The notes below the pieces were generated by a model. That model made no database searches. It was not told where the DNA came from and was given only the letters and a program-made list of their open reading frames with translations. Below, piece by piece: positions 33,940-45,835 of a DNA stretch of 64,000 nt. Position 1 is the first letter of the stretch. Each line of letters begins with the position of its first letter. The DNA is from Streptomyces filamentosus (GTDB lineage: Bacteria; Actinomycetota; Actinomycetes; Streptomycetales; Streptomycetaceae). The stretch spans positions 1,984,001-2,048,000 of the forward strand of contig NZ_BNBE01000001.1 of NCBI RefSeq assembly GCF_014654895.1. The letters are read 5' to 3'. The position numbers and the translations under genes are program-made.

Positions 33940-34902
33940 CTAGCTGATCGCCACCTTCACGATGCCGGTGAGCGCGATCTGCGCGAGGGCGAGCGGGACG
34001 AGGGTCGTCCAGGCGAGCTTCTGGAGCTGGTCCTCGCGCAGGCGCGGGTAGGAGACCCGCAGCCAGATCACGACGAAGGCCAGGGCCGCCGTCTTCAGGA
34101 GGGTCCAGACCCAGCCGAGGCCGTCCGCGCCCCAGGGGCCGTGCCAGCCGCCGAGGAAGAGGACGGTGGTGAGGCCGCAGAGGACGACGATGCCCGCGTA
34201 CTCGGCGAGCAGGAAGAGCGCGAAGCGGAGGCCGGTGTACTCGGTGTACGCGCCGAAGATGATCTCCGAGTCGGCCACCGGCATGTCGAACGGGGGCCGC
34301 TGGAGCTCGGCGAGGCCCGCGACGAAGAAGACGAGCGCGCCGACGATCTGCCACGGCACCCACCACCACTCGAAGGCGTCGAGGACGCCGGTGAGGGAGA
34401 CGGTGCCGGCCGCCATCGCGACGGACGCGGCGGCGAGCAGCATCGGCAGCTCGTAGGCGAGCAGCTGGGCGGCCGTGCGCAGACCGCCGAGCAGCGAGAA
34501 CTTGTTCGCGGACGCCCAGCCGGCCATCAGGCTGCCGAGGACGCCGACGCCCATGACGGCGAGCGCGAAGAAGATCCCCGCGTCGACGACCGCGCCCACG
34601 GAGCCGGGTGCGACCGGGATCGCGACGAGGACGAGGAGGTACGGGAGGAGGGCGACGGCCGGCGCGAGCTGGAAGACCCGCCGGTCCGCGTCCTTCGGGA
34701 CGACGTCCTCCTTCTGCGCGAACTTCACGCCGTCCGCGACGAGCTGGGCCCAGCCGTGGAAGCCGCCGGCGTACATGGGCCCGAGGCGGCCCTGCATGTG
34801 GGCCATGACCTTGTGCTCGGTCTGTCCGACGACGAGCGGCAGCACGAGGAACGCGACGAAGACGAGCAGCAACCGGACGGCGACGTCGAGTGCGTCGTTC
34901 AC
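33940..34902 (-). CDS. nuoH: NADH-quinone oxidoreductase subunit H
   Basis: 320 residues, eight helices; it forms much of the quinone entry chamber. The diagnostic loop reads AELQRPPFDMPVADSEIIFG then AYTEYTGLRFALFLLAEYA; canonical NuoH has AETNRAPFD, so the ET-N positions differ while R-x-PFD and the acidic residues are kept. GTG start at 34902 overlaps the nuoC stop. Confidence 0.95.
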   Translation of the reverse strand: MNDALDVAVRLLLVFVAFLVLPLVVGQTEHKVMAHMQGRLGPMYAGGFHGWAQLVADGVKFAQKEDVVPKDADRRVFQLAPAVALLPYLLVLVAIPVAPGSVGAVVDAGIFFALAVMGVGVLGSLMAGWASANKFSLLGGLRTAAQLLAYELPMLLAAASVAMAAGTVSLTGVLDAFEWWWVPWQIVGALVFFVAGLAELQRPPFDMPVADSEIIFGAYTEYTGLRFALFLLAEYAGIVVLCGLTTVLFLGGWHGPWGADGLGWVWTLLKTAALAFVVIWLRVSYPRLREDQLQKLAWTTLVPLALAQIALTGIVKVAIS

Positions 34903-36220
34903 GCGGGATCGCCTCCGGCGGGGTCGGGGTGGGTGTCGGGGTCGGGTCCGGGGTGGGTGCCGGGGTCCCGGTCGGGCTCGGCGCCGGGCTCGGGCGCGGC
35001 GGGTTTCGCGTCCGGTACGGGGTCGGTGCCGGGTTTCGCGTCCGGCGCGGGGCCGTCCGCCGGGGGCTCGTCCTCGGGCGCGGCCGGTTCCGGGGTCTCG
35101 TCGAACGCAGGGCGGGCGTGGTGCCAGGGGGCGTCCGAGCTGCGGGTGCGCGGGGGCGGCGCGGGGGCCGCGGGCGTCCCGCCGTCCGGGGCCGCCTGGC
35201 TCGCGGAGCCCTGGCTCGCGGAGCGCATGCGGCGCGGGGCGGCGGGGGCCGCCGACGCCTCGGGGGCCGCCGGGGTCGCCGGGGGCGGCGGGGTCTGGCT
35301 CGCGGAGCCTTCCGAGGCGGAGCGGGTGCGGCGGGGCGGGCGGGCGCCGGGGGCCGGGGGCTCCTGGGACGCCGGGGTCTCCGGGGCCGTCTGGCTCGCC
35401 GAGCCCTGGGAGGCGGAGCGGGTGCGGCGCGGTGAGGCGGCGGCGGCTTCCGGGGTTCCGGGGGAGGCCGGGGTCTCGGGGGAGGCCGGGGGCGTCTGGC
35501 TCGCCGAGCCCTCGGAGACGGAGCGGGTGCGGCGGGGCGGGGCCGCCGGGGCGTCCTGGCCCGCGGAGCCTTCCGCCGCCGTGCGGGTGCGGCGGGGGCG
35601 GTCGGCGGCGCCGCGGGTGGGGCGCTCGGGGGCCGGGGGGAGCTGGCCCTTGAGGGGGCCCCACTCGTTGGGGTCGGGGACGCCGGGCGGGAGCATCTGG
35701 CGGCGCTTGGGGCCGCCGTCGTGGGACTCGCCCGGCTCCTTCGCGCCGGGCCACGCCTTGGCGACGCGGGCGGCGAGGACGAAGTCCTTGCGGAGGGGGT
35801 GGCCCTCGAAGTTCTCGGGGAGGAGCAGGGGGGTGAGGTTCGGGTGGCCCTCGAAGGCCACGCCGAACATCTCGTGCGTCTCGCGCTCGTGCCAGGCCGC
35901 GCCCGGGTAGACGGGGATGGCGGTCGGCAGCGACGGGGCCCCGTGGGGGACCGTCGTGCGGAGCAGGAGGCGGCGGGGGGCGCCGTCGCCGACGGCCGCG
36001 ACGTGGGCGCAGACCAGGAAGCCGGTGCCGGGCTCGTCGACGGCGCTCAGCCAGTCGAAGTAGGTGCACCCGAGGGTGTCGCGGGCCGTGCGGAGCGCGT
36101 CGGTCCAGGCGGCCGGCGGGACGTCGACGGTCAGGAGGTCGTACGCGTGCCCGGCGGTGGCCTCCGGGCCGAAGACGTCCGTCACCGCGTCCGGGAGGGT
36201 CGCGTACAGGTCGTCGGCGC

Positions 36221-36224
<4 letters not shown>
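34899..36224 (-). CDS. nuoC: NADH-quinone oxidoreductase subunit C with repeat-rich tail
   Basis: 441 residues, about twice the usual length. Residues 1 to about 195 are a normal 30-kDa subunit domain ([35 protein letters not shown]). Thereafter comes a low-complexity tail: five repeats of PRRTRSxSxGSASQ at about residues 210, 230, 265, 297 and 330, spaced by Pro/Ala linkers, then an acidic Pro/Asp stretch to the end. The repeats are basic and serine-rich, the terminus acidic. The reading frame is open through both parts and the nuoH start overlaps the stop, so this is not an obvious frameshift. The tail's role is unknown; binding or multisite phosphorylation are possibilities. Confidence 0.9.
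35155..35595 (-). repeat. repeats inside nuoC encoding PRRTRSxSxGSASQ
   Basis: Five imperfect in-frame copies of a roughly 45-base unit, separated by variable Pro/Ala-coding spacers. Copies are recognisable on the plus strand by recurring gtctggctcgcsgagcc. The spacing differs between copies, so they are dispersed rather than strictly tandem. Confidence 0.8.
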
Positions 36225-36792
<568 letters not shown>

Positions 36793-36802
<10 letters not shown>

Positions 36803-37185
36803 GTCAGGACGCCCTTCTTGTACGCGTAGAGCAGCCCGACGGCCAGGAAGCCGAGGAAGACGAACATCTCGACGAGGGTGGTGGCGCCGTAGCCGGGCGC
36901 GGCGAAGACCGTCGCCCAGGGGAAGAGGAAGACGGAGTCCACGGCGAAGATCACGTAGAGGAAGGCGTAGACGTAGTAGCGGACCTGGGTGTGGGCCCAG
37001 CCCTCCCCCACCGGGTCGACGCCGCACTCGTAGGTGAGGAGCTTCTCCGGGGTCGGCACGACGGGCCGGAGCAGCCGCCCGGCTCCGAAGGCGACCGCCA
37101 CGAAGAGGACGCCGACGACGGCGAGCAGGCCGACGACGGAGTACGTATCGAAATGGTCCGCCGCGATTACGGTCGGTGCGCGCAC
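36793..37185 (-). CDS. nuoA: NADH-quinone oxidoreductase subunit A
   Basis: 130 residues, three helices with the conserved [12 protein letters not shown] loop and the [21 protein letters not shown] helix carrying the acidic residue. GTG start at 37185, GAGGGG upstream. It is the first gene of the ten-gene nuo operon; a good promoter lies 40-70 bases upstream. Confidence 0.95.
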
Positions 37186-37225
37186 GTCCGCCCCTCGGTC
37201 CCTCGCTGCCGTTTTTACGGACGCG

Positions 37226-37254
37226 AGTCTAGGCCCTGCCCCAGGCCCGGCTAA
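37226..37254 (-). promoter_or_regulatory. putative nuoA promoter
   Basis: Minus strand TTAGCC (37249-37254), 17-base spacer, TAGACT (37226-37231); start near 37219, about 34 bases before the nuoA GTG. Confidence 0.55.
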
Positions 37255-37273
37255 AAGGAGCGTAAGCAGGCGC

Positions 37274-37343
37274 GGGTGGGGTTATCCCCCGGGCCCGACA
37301 CCCACCTCCCCCATGGCCCCGAGGGGGTGGGGGACGGCAGGCT
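37274..37343 (+). promoter_or_regulatory. promoter/operator block of histidine kinase 1
   Basis: GGGTGGGGTTATCCCCC (37274-37290) followed at fixed distances by ATGGnnCCGAGGGGG and CAGGCTGGGG. The same block with nearly the same spacing precedes the second kinase gene at 38831. CAGGCT (37338-37343) ends six bases before the ATG, so it is likely the -10 of a leaderless transcript. Confidence 0.6.
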
Positions 37344-37349
37344 GGGGAC

Positions 37350-38615
37350 ATGACCGCCGATCACCGCCTCGCCCCCTCCTCCCGCACGGGGGAGCCCCGC
37401 ACGGGCCTCCGTGCGGACCCCCCGGGGGACTCCCCCGACGTGCTCGCGCCCGCTTCGGCTTCCGCTTCGGCTTCGGCTTCCGCGCCCGCGCGGCGGCGGA
37501 CCGCGTACGGGAAGGAGACCTGGGGGGAGATCGCCTTCCTCCTGCTCGACCTGCCCGCCGCCCTCGTGGGCTTCGTCTACGCGGTGACCACCGTGTCCGT
37601 CGGCGCCGCCCTGTCCGTCACCGTGATCGGCCTGCCGCTGCTGGCGGCCGGGCTCGCGGGGGTGCGCGGGATCGGCCGGTCCGAGCGGGCGCGGGCGCGG
37701 CGGCTGCTCGACCTGGACGTCGCCGAGCCCTCGCGGCTGCCGCGCGCGGGCGGGGCGCTGCCCTGGCTGTGGACGCGGCTGACGGACCCGGTGGCCTGGC
37801 GGACCCAGCTGTACGGGCTGATCCGGCTGCCGTGGGGCGTGTTCGCCTTCTCCGTGACGCTGGTGTCCCTGGTGGCGCTGTGGCCGGTGCTGCCGTTCAT
37901 CGCGCGGGGCCTGGCGGCGGCCGACCGGGCCATGGTGCGGGGGCTGCTCTCGCCCTCGGACGAGCTGGAGCGGCGGATCGTCGAGCTGGAGTCGGACCGG
38001 GGCGTGGTCGTGGACACGGCGGCGGCGGACCTGCGGCGGATCGAGCGGGACCTGCACGACGGGGCGCAGGCGCGGCTCGTGGCGCTCGCGATGGGCCTGG
38101 GCCTGGCGAAGGAGAAGCTGCACGAGGACCCGGAGGCGGCGGCGGCGATGGTCGCGGAGGCGCACGGCGAGGTGAAGCTGGCCCTCCAGGAGCTGCGGGA
38201 CCTGGCGCGGGGCATCCACCCGGCGGTGCTGACCGACCGGGGGCTCGACGCGGCCCTGTCCTCGCTGGCGGGCCGGTGCACGGTGCCGGTGGCGGTGTCG
38301 GTGGACCTGGGCGAGCGGCCCGCGGAGGCGATCGAGGGGATCGCGTACTTCACCGTCTCGGAGCTGCTCCAGAACGTGTCCAAGCACGCGCGGGCGCGGA
38401 CCGCGTCGGTGGAGGTGTGGCGGACGGAGGACCGGCTGCTGCTCCAGGTCCGGGACGACGGGCGGGGCGGGGCGCGGCTCGACGGCTCCGGGACGGGCCT
38501 CGCGGGGCTCGCGGAGCGGCTCGGCGCGGTCGACGGACTGCTGGTGGTGGACTCCCCCGAGGGCGGTCCGACGACGATCACGGCGGAGCTGCCGTGGCGG
38601 GCGCGGCCGGCCTGA
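37350..38615 (+). CDS. sensor histidine kinase 1 (HK-HK-RR cluster)
   Basis: 421 residues. A Ser/Ala-rich N-terminus (alternating SA at 36-45), then a four-helix membrane sensor region of the 'putative sensor' type (about 60-190), the HisKA_3 dimerisation helix with the phospho-acceptor in ERDLHDGAQARL (H236), and a HATPase domain (ELLQNVSKHARA, DDGRGG, GLAGLAERL). It is paralogous to the next gene, and the only nearby response regulator is at 40317. Divergent from nuoA. Confidence 0.92.
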   Translation: MTADHRLAPSSRTGEPRTGLRADPPGDSPDVLAPASASASASASAPARRRTAYGKETWGEIAFLLLDLPAALVGFVYAVTTVSVGAALSVTVIGLPLLAAGLAGVRGIGRSERARARRLLDLDVAEPSRLPRAGGALPWLWTRLTDPVAWRTQLYGLIRLPWGVFAFSVTLVSLVALWPVLPFIARGLAAADRAMVRGLLSPSDELERRIVELESDRGVVVDTAAADLRRIERDLHDGAQARLVALAMGLGLAKEKLHEDPEAAAAMVAEAHGEVKLALQELRDLARGIHPAVLTDRGLDAALSSLAGRCTVPVAVSVDLGERPAEAIEGIAYFTVSELLQNVSKHARARTASVEVWRTEDRLLLQVRDDGRGGARLDGSGTGLAGLAERLGAVDGLLVVDSPEGGPTTITAELPWRARPA

Positions 38616-38634
38616 GGCGGGCTGAGGAAAGGCG

Positions 38635-38676
38635 GGAGGGCCCGTCCCCGGACCTGTGTCCGGGGACGGGCCCTCC
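38635..38676 (+). terminator. terminator after histidine kinase 1
   Basis: 19-bp perfect stem (38635-38653 with 38658-38676) with a CTGT loop, 20 bases past the stop codon. Confidence 0.8.
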
Positions 38677-38750
38677 GTCGTGCACGGGGGCCCGGGGCGG
38701 CGGAGGGCGGGGCGGCGCGCGGGGTGGCGCGGGGCGGGGGCGGGCGCGCT

Positions 38751-38834
38751 GACGCGGCGCGGGCGCGGGGCGACGCGGCGCGGGCGCGGGGCGACGCGGC
38801 GCGGGCGCGGGGCGACGCGGCGCGGGCGCGGGGT
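38751..38834. repeat. four 21-base tandem repeats
   Basis: Units begin GACGCGGCGCGGG at 38751, 38772, 38793 and 38814; the last base of the fourth differs. Read in the frame of the next gene they would encode DAARARG four times, but the likely start codon is well downstream. Confidence 0.9.
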
Positions 38835-38901
38835 GGGGTTATCCCCCCTCGGGAGACGCCGACCCGCCTCATGGTGCCGAGGGGGGTCCGGGCGGAAACC
38901 T
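38831..38901 (+). promoter_or_regulatory. promoter/operator block of histidine kinase 2
   Basis: Second copy of GGGTGGGGTTATCCCCC (38831-38847) with the same downstream landmarks: ATGG, CCGAGGGGG six bases later, and CTGGGG 29 bases after ATGG, as before kinase 1. Confidence 0.6.
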
Positions 38902-38945
38902 GGGGTCGTACGCACCGGAACCCCGACCTGCGAAGGACGCCCCCG

Positions 38946-40232
38946 ATGGATTCGCCGCTCGTTCCCTCCGCGCTCCGCGCCCCCTTCCAGGGGCGCACCT
39001 GGCGGGCCTTCCTCTTCACGCTGGTGGGGCTGCCGCTGAGCGTGCTCGCGTTCTCGCTCGCCGTGTCGCTGACCTCTCTCGGGGTCGGGCTGCTGATCAC
39101 CTTCCTGGGGATCCCGGTGCTGGCCGTGTCGCTGGCCGTGTCCCGGGGGCTCGGGGCGGTGGAGCGGGCCCGGGTGCGGGGGCTGCTGGGCGTGGACGTG
39201 CCGGCTCCCGCGCCGGTGCGGGGGCGGACCGGCGGGGCGTTCTCGTGGATGACGGCGATGCTGCGGAGCGGGGCCTCGTGGCGGCACCTGCTGTACGCGT
39301 TCGCGCACTTCCCGTGGGCGGTGTTCTCGTTCTCGGTGTCGGTGTCCTTCTTCACGTGGGGCTGGGGGCTGTTCACGTATCCGGTGTGGCGGTGGGTCTT
39401 CCCGGCGTACCTCGGGCAGGACGGGATCCAGCTGTACGGGGACGAGACCCGCGCCCTGTACGTCGACTCGCCCTTCGAGGTGGGCGCCGCCTGTCTGGTG
39501 GGGCTGGTCTTCGTGCTGCTGTGGCCGCCGCTGCTGCGGGGGCTGACGGCGGTGGACCGGCTGCTGGTGACGGGGCTGCTCGGGCCGGGGCGGCTCGCGC
39601 GGCGGGTGACGGAGCTGGAGTCGGACCGGGGCGTGGCCGTGGACACGGCGGCGGCGGACCTGCGGCGGATCGAGCGGGAGCTGCACGACGGGCCGCAGGC
39701 GCGGCTGGCGTCGCTGGCGATGGACCTGGGGCTCGCGAAGGAGAAGCTGGCCGGGGACCCGGAGGCGGCGGCGGTGCTGGTGGACGAGGCGCACGGCGAG
39801 GTGAAGCTGGCACTGAAGGAGCTGCGGGACCTGGCTCGGGGCATCCACCCGGCGGTGCTGACCGACCGGGGGCTCGACGCGGCCCTGTCGTCGGTGGCGG
39901 GCCGGTCCGCGGTGCCGGTGGCGGTGACGGTGGACCTGCCGGGGCGGCCGGTGGCGGCGATCGAGGGCCTGGCCTACTTCACGGTGGTGGAGCTGCTGCG
40001 GAACGTGTCGGAGCACGCGCGGGCGCGGCGGGCCTCGGTGGACGTGTGGCGGTCGGAGGACCGGCTGATGCTCCAGGTCCGGGACGACGGCGCGGGCGGC
40101 GCGGACCCGGCGCGGGGCCGGGGTCTCGCGGGGCTCGCGGAGCGGCTGCGGTCGGTGGACGGGGTGCTGGCGGTGGATTCGCCGGAGGGCGGTCCGACGA
40201 CGGTGACGGCCGAGCTGCCCTGGCGTGCCTGA
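38946..40232 (+). CDS. sensor histidine kinase 2 (HK-HK-RR cluster)
   Basis: 428 residues from MDSPLVPSALRAPFQGR at 38946, with GAAGGA upstream; a longer start through the 21-base repeats is rejected. Sensor membrane region with four helices and a larger extracytoplasmic loop (VFPAYLGQDGIQLYGDETRALYVD) than kinase 1, then phospho-acceptor RIERELHDGPQARLASL and HATPase motifs (ELLRNVSEHARA, DDGAGG, GLAGLAERL). From the linker onwards it is very similar to kinase 1, indicating tandem duplication with divergence of the sensor part. Confidence 0.92.
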   Translation: MDSPLVPSALRAPFQGRTWRAFLFTLVGLPLSVLAFSLAVSLTSLGVGLLITFLGIPVLAVSLAVSRGLGAVERARVRGLLGVDVPAPAPVRGRTGGAFSWMTAMLRSGASWRHLLYAFAHFPWAVFSFSVSVSFFTWGWGLFTYPVWRWVFPAYLGQDGIQLYGDETRALYVDSPFEVGAACLVGLVFVLLWPPLLRGLTAVDRLLVTGLLGPGRLARRVTELESDRGVAVDTAAADLRRIERELHDGPQARLASLAMDLGLAKEKLAGDPEAAAVLVDEAHGEVKLALKELRDLARGIHPAVLTDRGLDAALSSVAGRSAVPVAVTVDLPGRPVAAIEGLAYFTVVELLRNVSEHARARRASVDVWRSEDRLMLQVRDDGAGGADPARGRGLAGLAERLRSVDGVLAVDSPEGGPTTVTAELPWRA

Positions 40233-40316
40233 GGCGCCCCGTCTCCTCCGGGGGCTTTCCTGCGATGCTGGCCGGGCGCGGCCGGCCGGGTCGCGCGAAG
40301 GCCGAGGAGCAGGGAC

Positions 40317-41018
40317 GTGGGGGTCGTGGACGTGGGCGTGGAAGAGGCGGCGGGCCGGGTGCGCGTGGTGATCGCCGAGGATTCGGTGCTGTTGCGGGAG
40401 GGGCTGACCCGGCTGCTGACGGACCGGGGGCACGAGGTCGTCGCCGGGGTCGGGGACGGCGAGGCGCTGGTGAAGACGGTGGCCGAGCTGGCGGACGCGG
40501 GGGCCCTGCCCGACGTGGTGGTGGCGGACGTGCGGATGCCCCCGACGCACACGGACGAGGGGGTGCGGGCGGCGGTGCGGCTGCGCGCCGACCATCCGGG
40601 GCTGGGGGTGCTGGTGCTGTCGCAGTACGTGGAGGAGCAGTACGCCACCGAACTGCTGGCCGGTTCCACGCGGGGCGTGGGGTACCTGCTGAAGGACCGG
40701 GTGGCGGAGGTGCGCGAGTTCACCGAGGCGGTGGTCCGGGTGGCCGGGGGCGGTACGGCCCTGGACCCGGAGGTGGTGCAGCAGCTGCTGGGCCGGAGCC
40801 GGCAGCAGGACGTGCTGGCCCACCTGACGCCGCGCGAGCGGGAGGTCCTCGGTCTGATGGCCGAGGGGCGGACGAACTCGGCGATCGCGAAGCAGCTGGT
40901 GGTGAGCGACGGCGCCGTGGAGAAGCACATCGGCAACATCTTCCTGAAGCTGGGCCTCTCGCCGAGCGAGGGCGACCACCGGCGGGTGCTGGCGGTCCTG
41001 ACGTATCTGCGCTCCTAG
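40317..41018 (+). CDS. NarL/LuxR family response regulator
   Basis: 233 residues. Receiver domain with the acidic pocket (VIAEDSVLLREGL), phospho-acceptor aspartate in VVADVRMPPTHTDEG, and the lysine in YLLKDRV; then a LuxR-type helix-turn-helix (LTPREREVLGLMAEGRTNSAIAKQL). GTG start at 40317 with GAGGAG seven bases upstream. It lies 84 bases after kinase 2 and is the presumed output for both kinases. The duplicated palindrome upstream of the kinases is a candidate binding site. Confidence 0.92.
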   Translation: MGVVDVGVEEAAGRVRVVIAEDSVLLREGLTRLLTDRGHEVVAGVGDGEALVKTVAELADAGALPDVVVADVRMPPTHTDEGVRAAVRLRADHPGLGVLVLSQYVEEQYATELLAGSTRGVGYLLKDRVAEVREFTEAVVRVAGGGTALDPEVVQQLLGRSRQQDVLAHLTPREREVLGLMAEGRTNSAIAKQLVVSDGAVEKHIGNIFLKLGLSPSEGDHRRVLAVLTYLRS

Positions 41019-41324
41019 CGGGGGTACCGCCTCACCGACGGGAATCGCGGGCGGGGTCGCGGACCGGCCCGGATTCCGCCCCGGAACCTTGATTTTCTGA
41101 CACTCTGTCAGATAGAGGCGTCCGGGGCCCCCGGCGGGTCCTAGGCTGGAAGAACGAGACGGAACAAGACATTCCGGAATGATCCAGTTGCGGACAGAAC
41201 AGGACAGAGAAGGCCATAAGGGCGTCTCATTTCATGGCCCATCATGTGGGATTCCAGGGAAGATCCACCGCCCCGTCGTAGGGTGGGCCCAGAGTCCCGC
41301 TTGCCGCTAGGGAGGTCCAGTTCA
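41019..41324 (+). promoter_or_regulatory. korAB upstream region with two palindromes
   Basis: 306 bases without a gene. TCTGACActcTGTCAGA (41096-41112) is a 7-bp inverted repeat with a 3-base spacer, TetR/GntR-operator-like, just downstream of TTGATT. CATTCCGGAATG (41170-41181) is a perfect 12-base palindrome. TAGGCT at 41142-41147 is a candidate -10. Confidence 0.5.
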
Positions 41325-44307
<2,983 letters not shown>

Positions 44308-44332
44308 CCCGGTCGCAGGTCAGGGACGTCCG

Positions 44333-44359
44333 GGGGCGCGGCTGCTTCAGCCGCGCCCC
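44333..44359. terminator. bidirectional terminator between korB and hxlR
   Basis: 11-bp perfect stem with a 5-base loop. The stop codon of the convergent HxlR gene falls at the loop/stem junction. Confidence 0.65.
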
Positions 44360-44757
44360 TCGTCGTAGCGTGCGCGGGCCTCCTCGACGGCGGGGACGCG
44401 GGACTCGGTCCAGCGGGCGAGGGCCTCGACGCGCCGGGCGGCCTCCTCGCCGAGGGGGGTGAGGCTGTAGTCGACGCGGGGCGGGATGACGGGCTTGGCG
44501 TCGCGGTCGACGAAGCCGTCGCGCTCCAGGGTCTGGAGGGTCTGGGTGAGCATCTTCTCGCTGACGCCGCCGATCCTGCGGCGCAGCTCGCTGAAGCGGT
44601 AGCCGCGCTCCAGGAGGGCGATCAGGACGAGGACGCCCCAGCGGCTGGTGACGTGCTCCAGGACGAGGCGGGACGGGCAGAGGGCTCCGTCGGCGCCGGT
44701 CCCCGTCAGGAGGGGTTCCGCCGGGATCTCCGCGTTCACCTGGTTGCTTACCTTCAC
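44347..44757 (-). CDS. HxlR family redox/ligand-responsive regulator
   Basis: 136 residues, winged helix typical of HxlR: CPSRLVLEHVTSRWGVLVLIALL, then RFSELRRRIGGVSEKMLTQTLQTLERDGFV. The single cysteine in the N-terminal CPSR matches the position used for thiol sensing in HypR/QorR-like members. Divergent from the quinone oxidoreductase gene 99 bases away, the usual arrangement for QorR/QorB, so it probably represses that gene. Confidence 0.9.
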   Translation of the reverse strand: MKVSNQVNAEIPAEPLLTGTGADGALCPSRLVLEHVTSRWGVLVLIALLERGYRFSELRRRIGGVSEKMLTQTLQTLERDGFVDRDAKPVIPPRVDYSLTPLGEEAARRVEALARWTESRVPAVEEARARYDEGRG

Positions 44758-44760
44758 ACC

Positions 44761-44785
44761 AGTACCTTACTTCAAAGTGGGTACT
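44761..44785. promoter_or_regulatory. putative HxlR operator
   Basis: Inverted repeat AGTACC (44761-44766) and GGTACT (44780-44785), next to the HxlR start codon in the shared promoter region. Confidence 0.5.
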
Positions 44786-44856
44786 TTCTCCTGGTTAGCG
44801 CCCGACGTACGGTGAGTGCGTACCCGCCCCGCCCCCCCAGGGAGAAGGAAAGCCCC

Positions 44857-45732
44857 ATGAGCATCGTCGTCACCGGAGCCACCGGACAGCTCGGCCGTCT
44901 CGTCGTCGACGCCCTCCTCGCCGACCCGGCCGTCCCCGCCGGGTCCGTCGCCGCCGTCGTGCGGGACAAGGAGAAGGCCGCCGACCTCGCGGACCGCGGC
45001 GTCGAGCTGCGGATCGCCGACTACGACCGGCCCGAGACGCTCGCCGGCGCCTTCGGGGCGGGCGACCGGGTGCTGCTGATCTCCGGCAGCGAGGTCGGAC
45101 GGCGGGTGCCGCAGCACGCCGCGGTGATCGACGCGGCCAAGGCGGCGGGCGTGGCCCAGCTCGCGTACACCGGCGTCCTGGGCGGCCCGGACGCCGACTT
45201 CGACCTGGCCGCGGAGCACAAGGAGACCGAGGCGCTGATCCTCGCCTCCGGCCTGCCGCACACCTTCCTCCGCAACGGCTGGTACAGCGAGAACTACACG
45301 GCGAACCTCGCCCCCGTCCTCGCGCACGGCGCCGTCGTCGCCAACGCGGGCGAGGGCCGGGTGGCCTCCGCGACGCGCGCCGACTACGCGGCCGCCGCGG
45401 CGGCGGTGCTGACCGGCCCGCTCGACGAGCACACGGGCCGGGCGTACGAGCTGAGCGGCGACGAGGCGTGGTCGCTCGCCGAGTACGCGGCGGAGGTCGC
45501 CGCCCGCAGCGGCCGGGAGATCGTCTACACGAACGTGCCGGCCGCGGCCCACCTGGAGATCCTGACGGGCGCCGGGGTCCCGGAGCCCTTCGCCGCGATC
45601 CTCGTGGACGTGGACGAGGCGATCGCGCGGGGTTCGCTCGCGGTCCGGACCGGCGACCTGGCGCGGCTGATCGGCCGTCCGACCACCCCGATCGGCACCA
45701 CGGTCGCCGAGGCCCTCGCCGCGGCCGGGTGA
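44857..45732 (+). CDS. NAD(P)H-dependent quinone oxidoreductase, QorB-like
   Basis: 291 residues, NmrA-like Rossmann fold: VVTGATGQLGRLVVDALL at the N-terminus, VLLISGSEVGRRVPQHAAVIDAA, and TFLRNGWYSENYT, which is typical of QorB/YtfG quinone reductases. ATG at 44857 with GGAGAAGGAA upstream. It is likely induced when the divergent HxlR regulator senses quinones or electrophiles. Confidence 0.88.
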   Translation: MSIVVTGATGQLGRLVVDALLADPAVPAGSVAAVVRDKEKAADLADRGVELRIADYDRPETLAGAFGAGDRVLLISGSEVGRRVPQHAAVIDAAKAAGVAQLAYTGVLGGPDADFDLAAEHKETEALILASGLPHTFLRNGWYSENYTANLAPVLAHGAVVANAGEGRVASATRADYAAAAAAVLTGPLDEHTGRAYELSGDEAWSLAEYAAEVAARSGREIVYTNVPAAAHLEILTGAGVPEPFAAILVDVDEAIARGSLAVRTGDLARLIGRPTTPIGTTVAEALAAAG

Positions 45733-45835
45733 CCCCTCCTCCAAGGTCATGACCGTATAGCGGTACACGCATGACAGCCGGCCCTGTGCGGCGCTACCTT
45801 CGTCGGGACAGCGCGGCGCAGGGCGGGAGGCTTTC

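Larger units (their letters stand above)
38616..38945 (+). other. intergenic region between the two kinases
   Basis: 330 bases holding a 19-bp terminator hairpin, four copies of a 21-base repeat, and a promoter block copied from in front of kinase 1. No separate gene seen. Confidence 0.7.

Noticed and set aside
34899..35600. NuoC tail as a frameshifted nuoD remnant
   Set aside because: The tail is low-complexity repeats with no trace of NuoD motifs in any frame.
38751..38834. CRISPR-like array
   Set aside because: Units are directly adjacent without spacers; plain tandem repeats.
38724..38945. N-terminal extension of kinase 2 through DAARARG repeats
   Set aside because: The ATG at 38946 has a ribosome site and the promoter block would lie inside the longer ORF.
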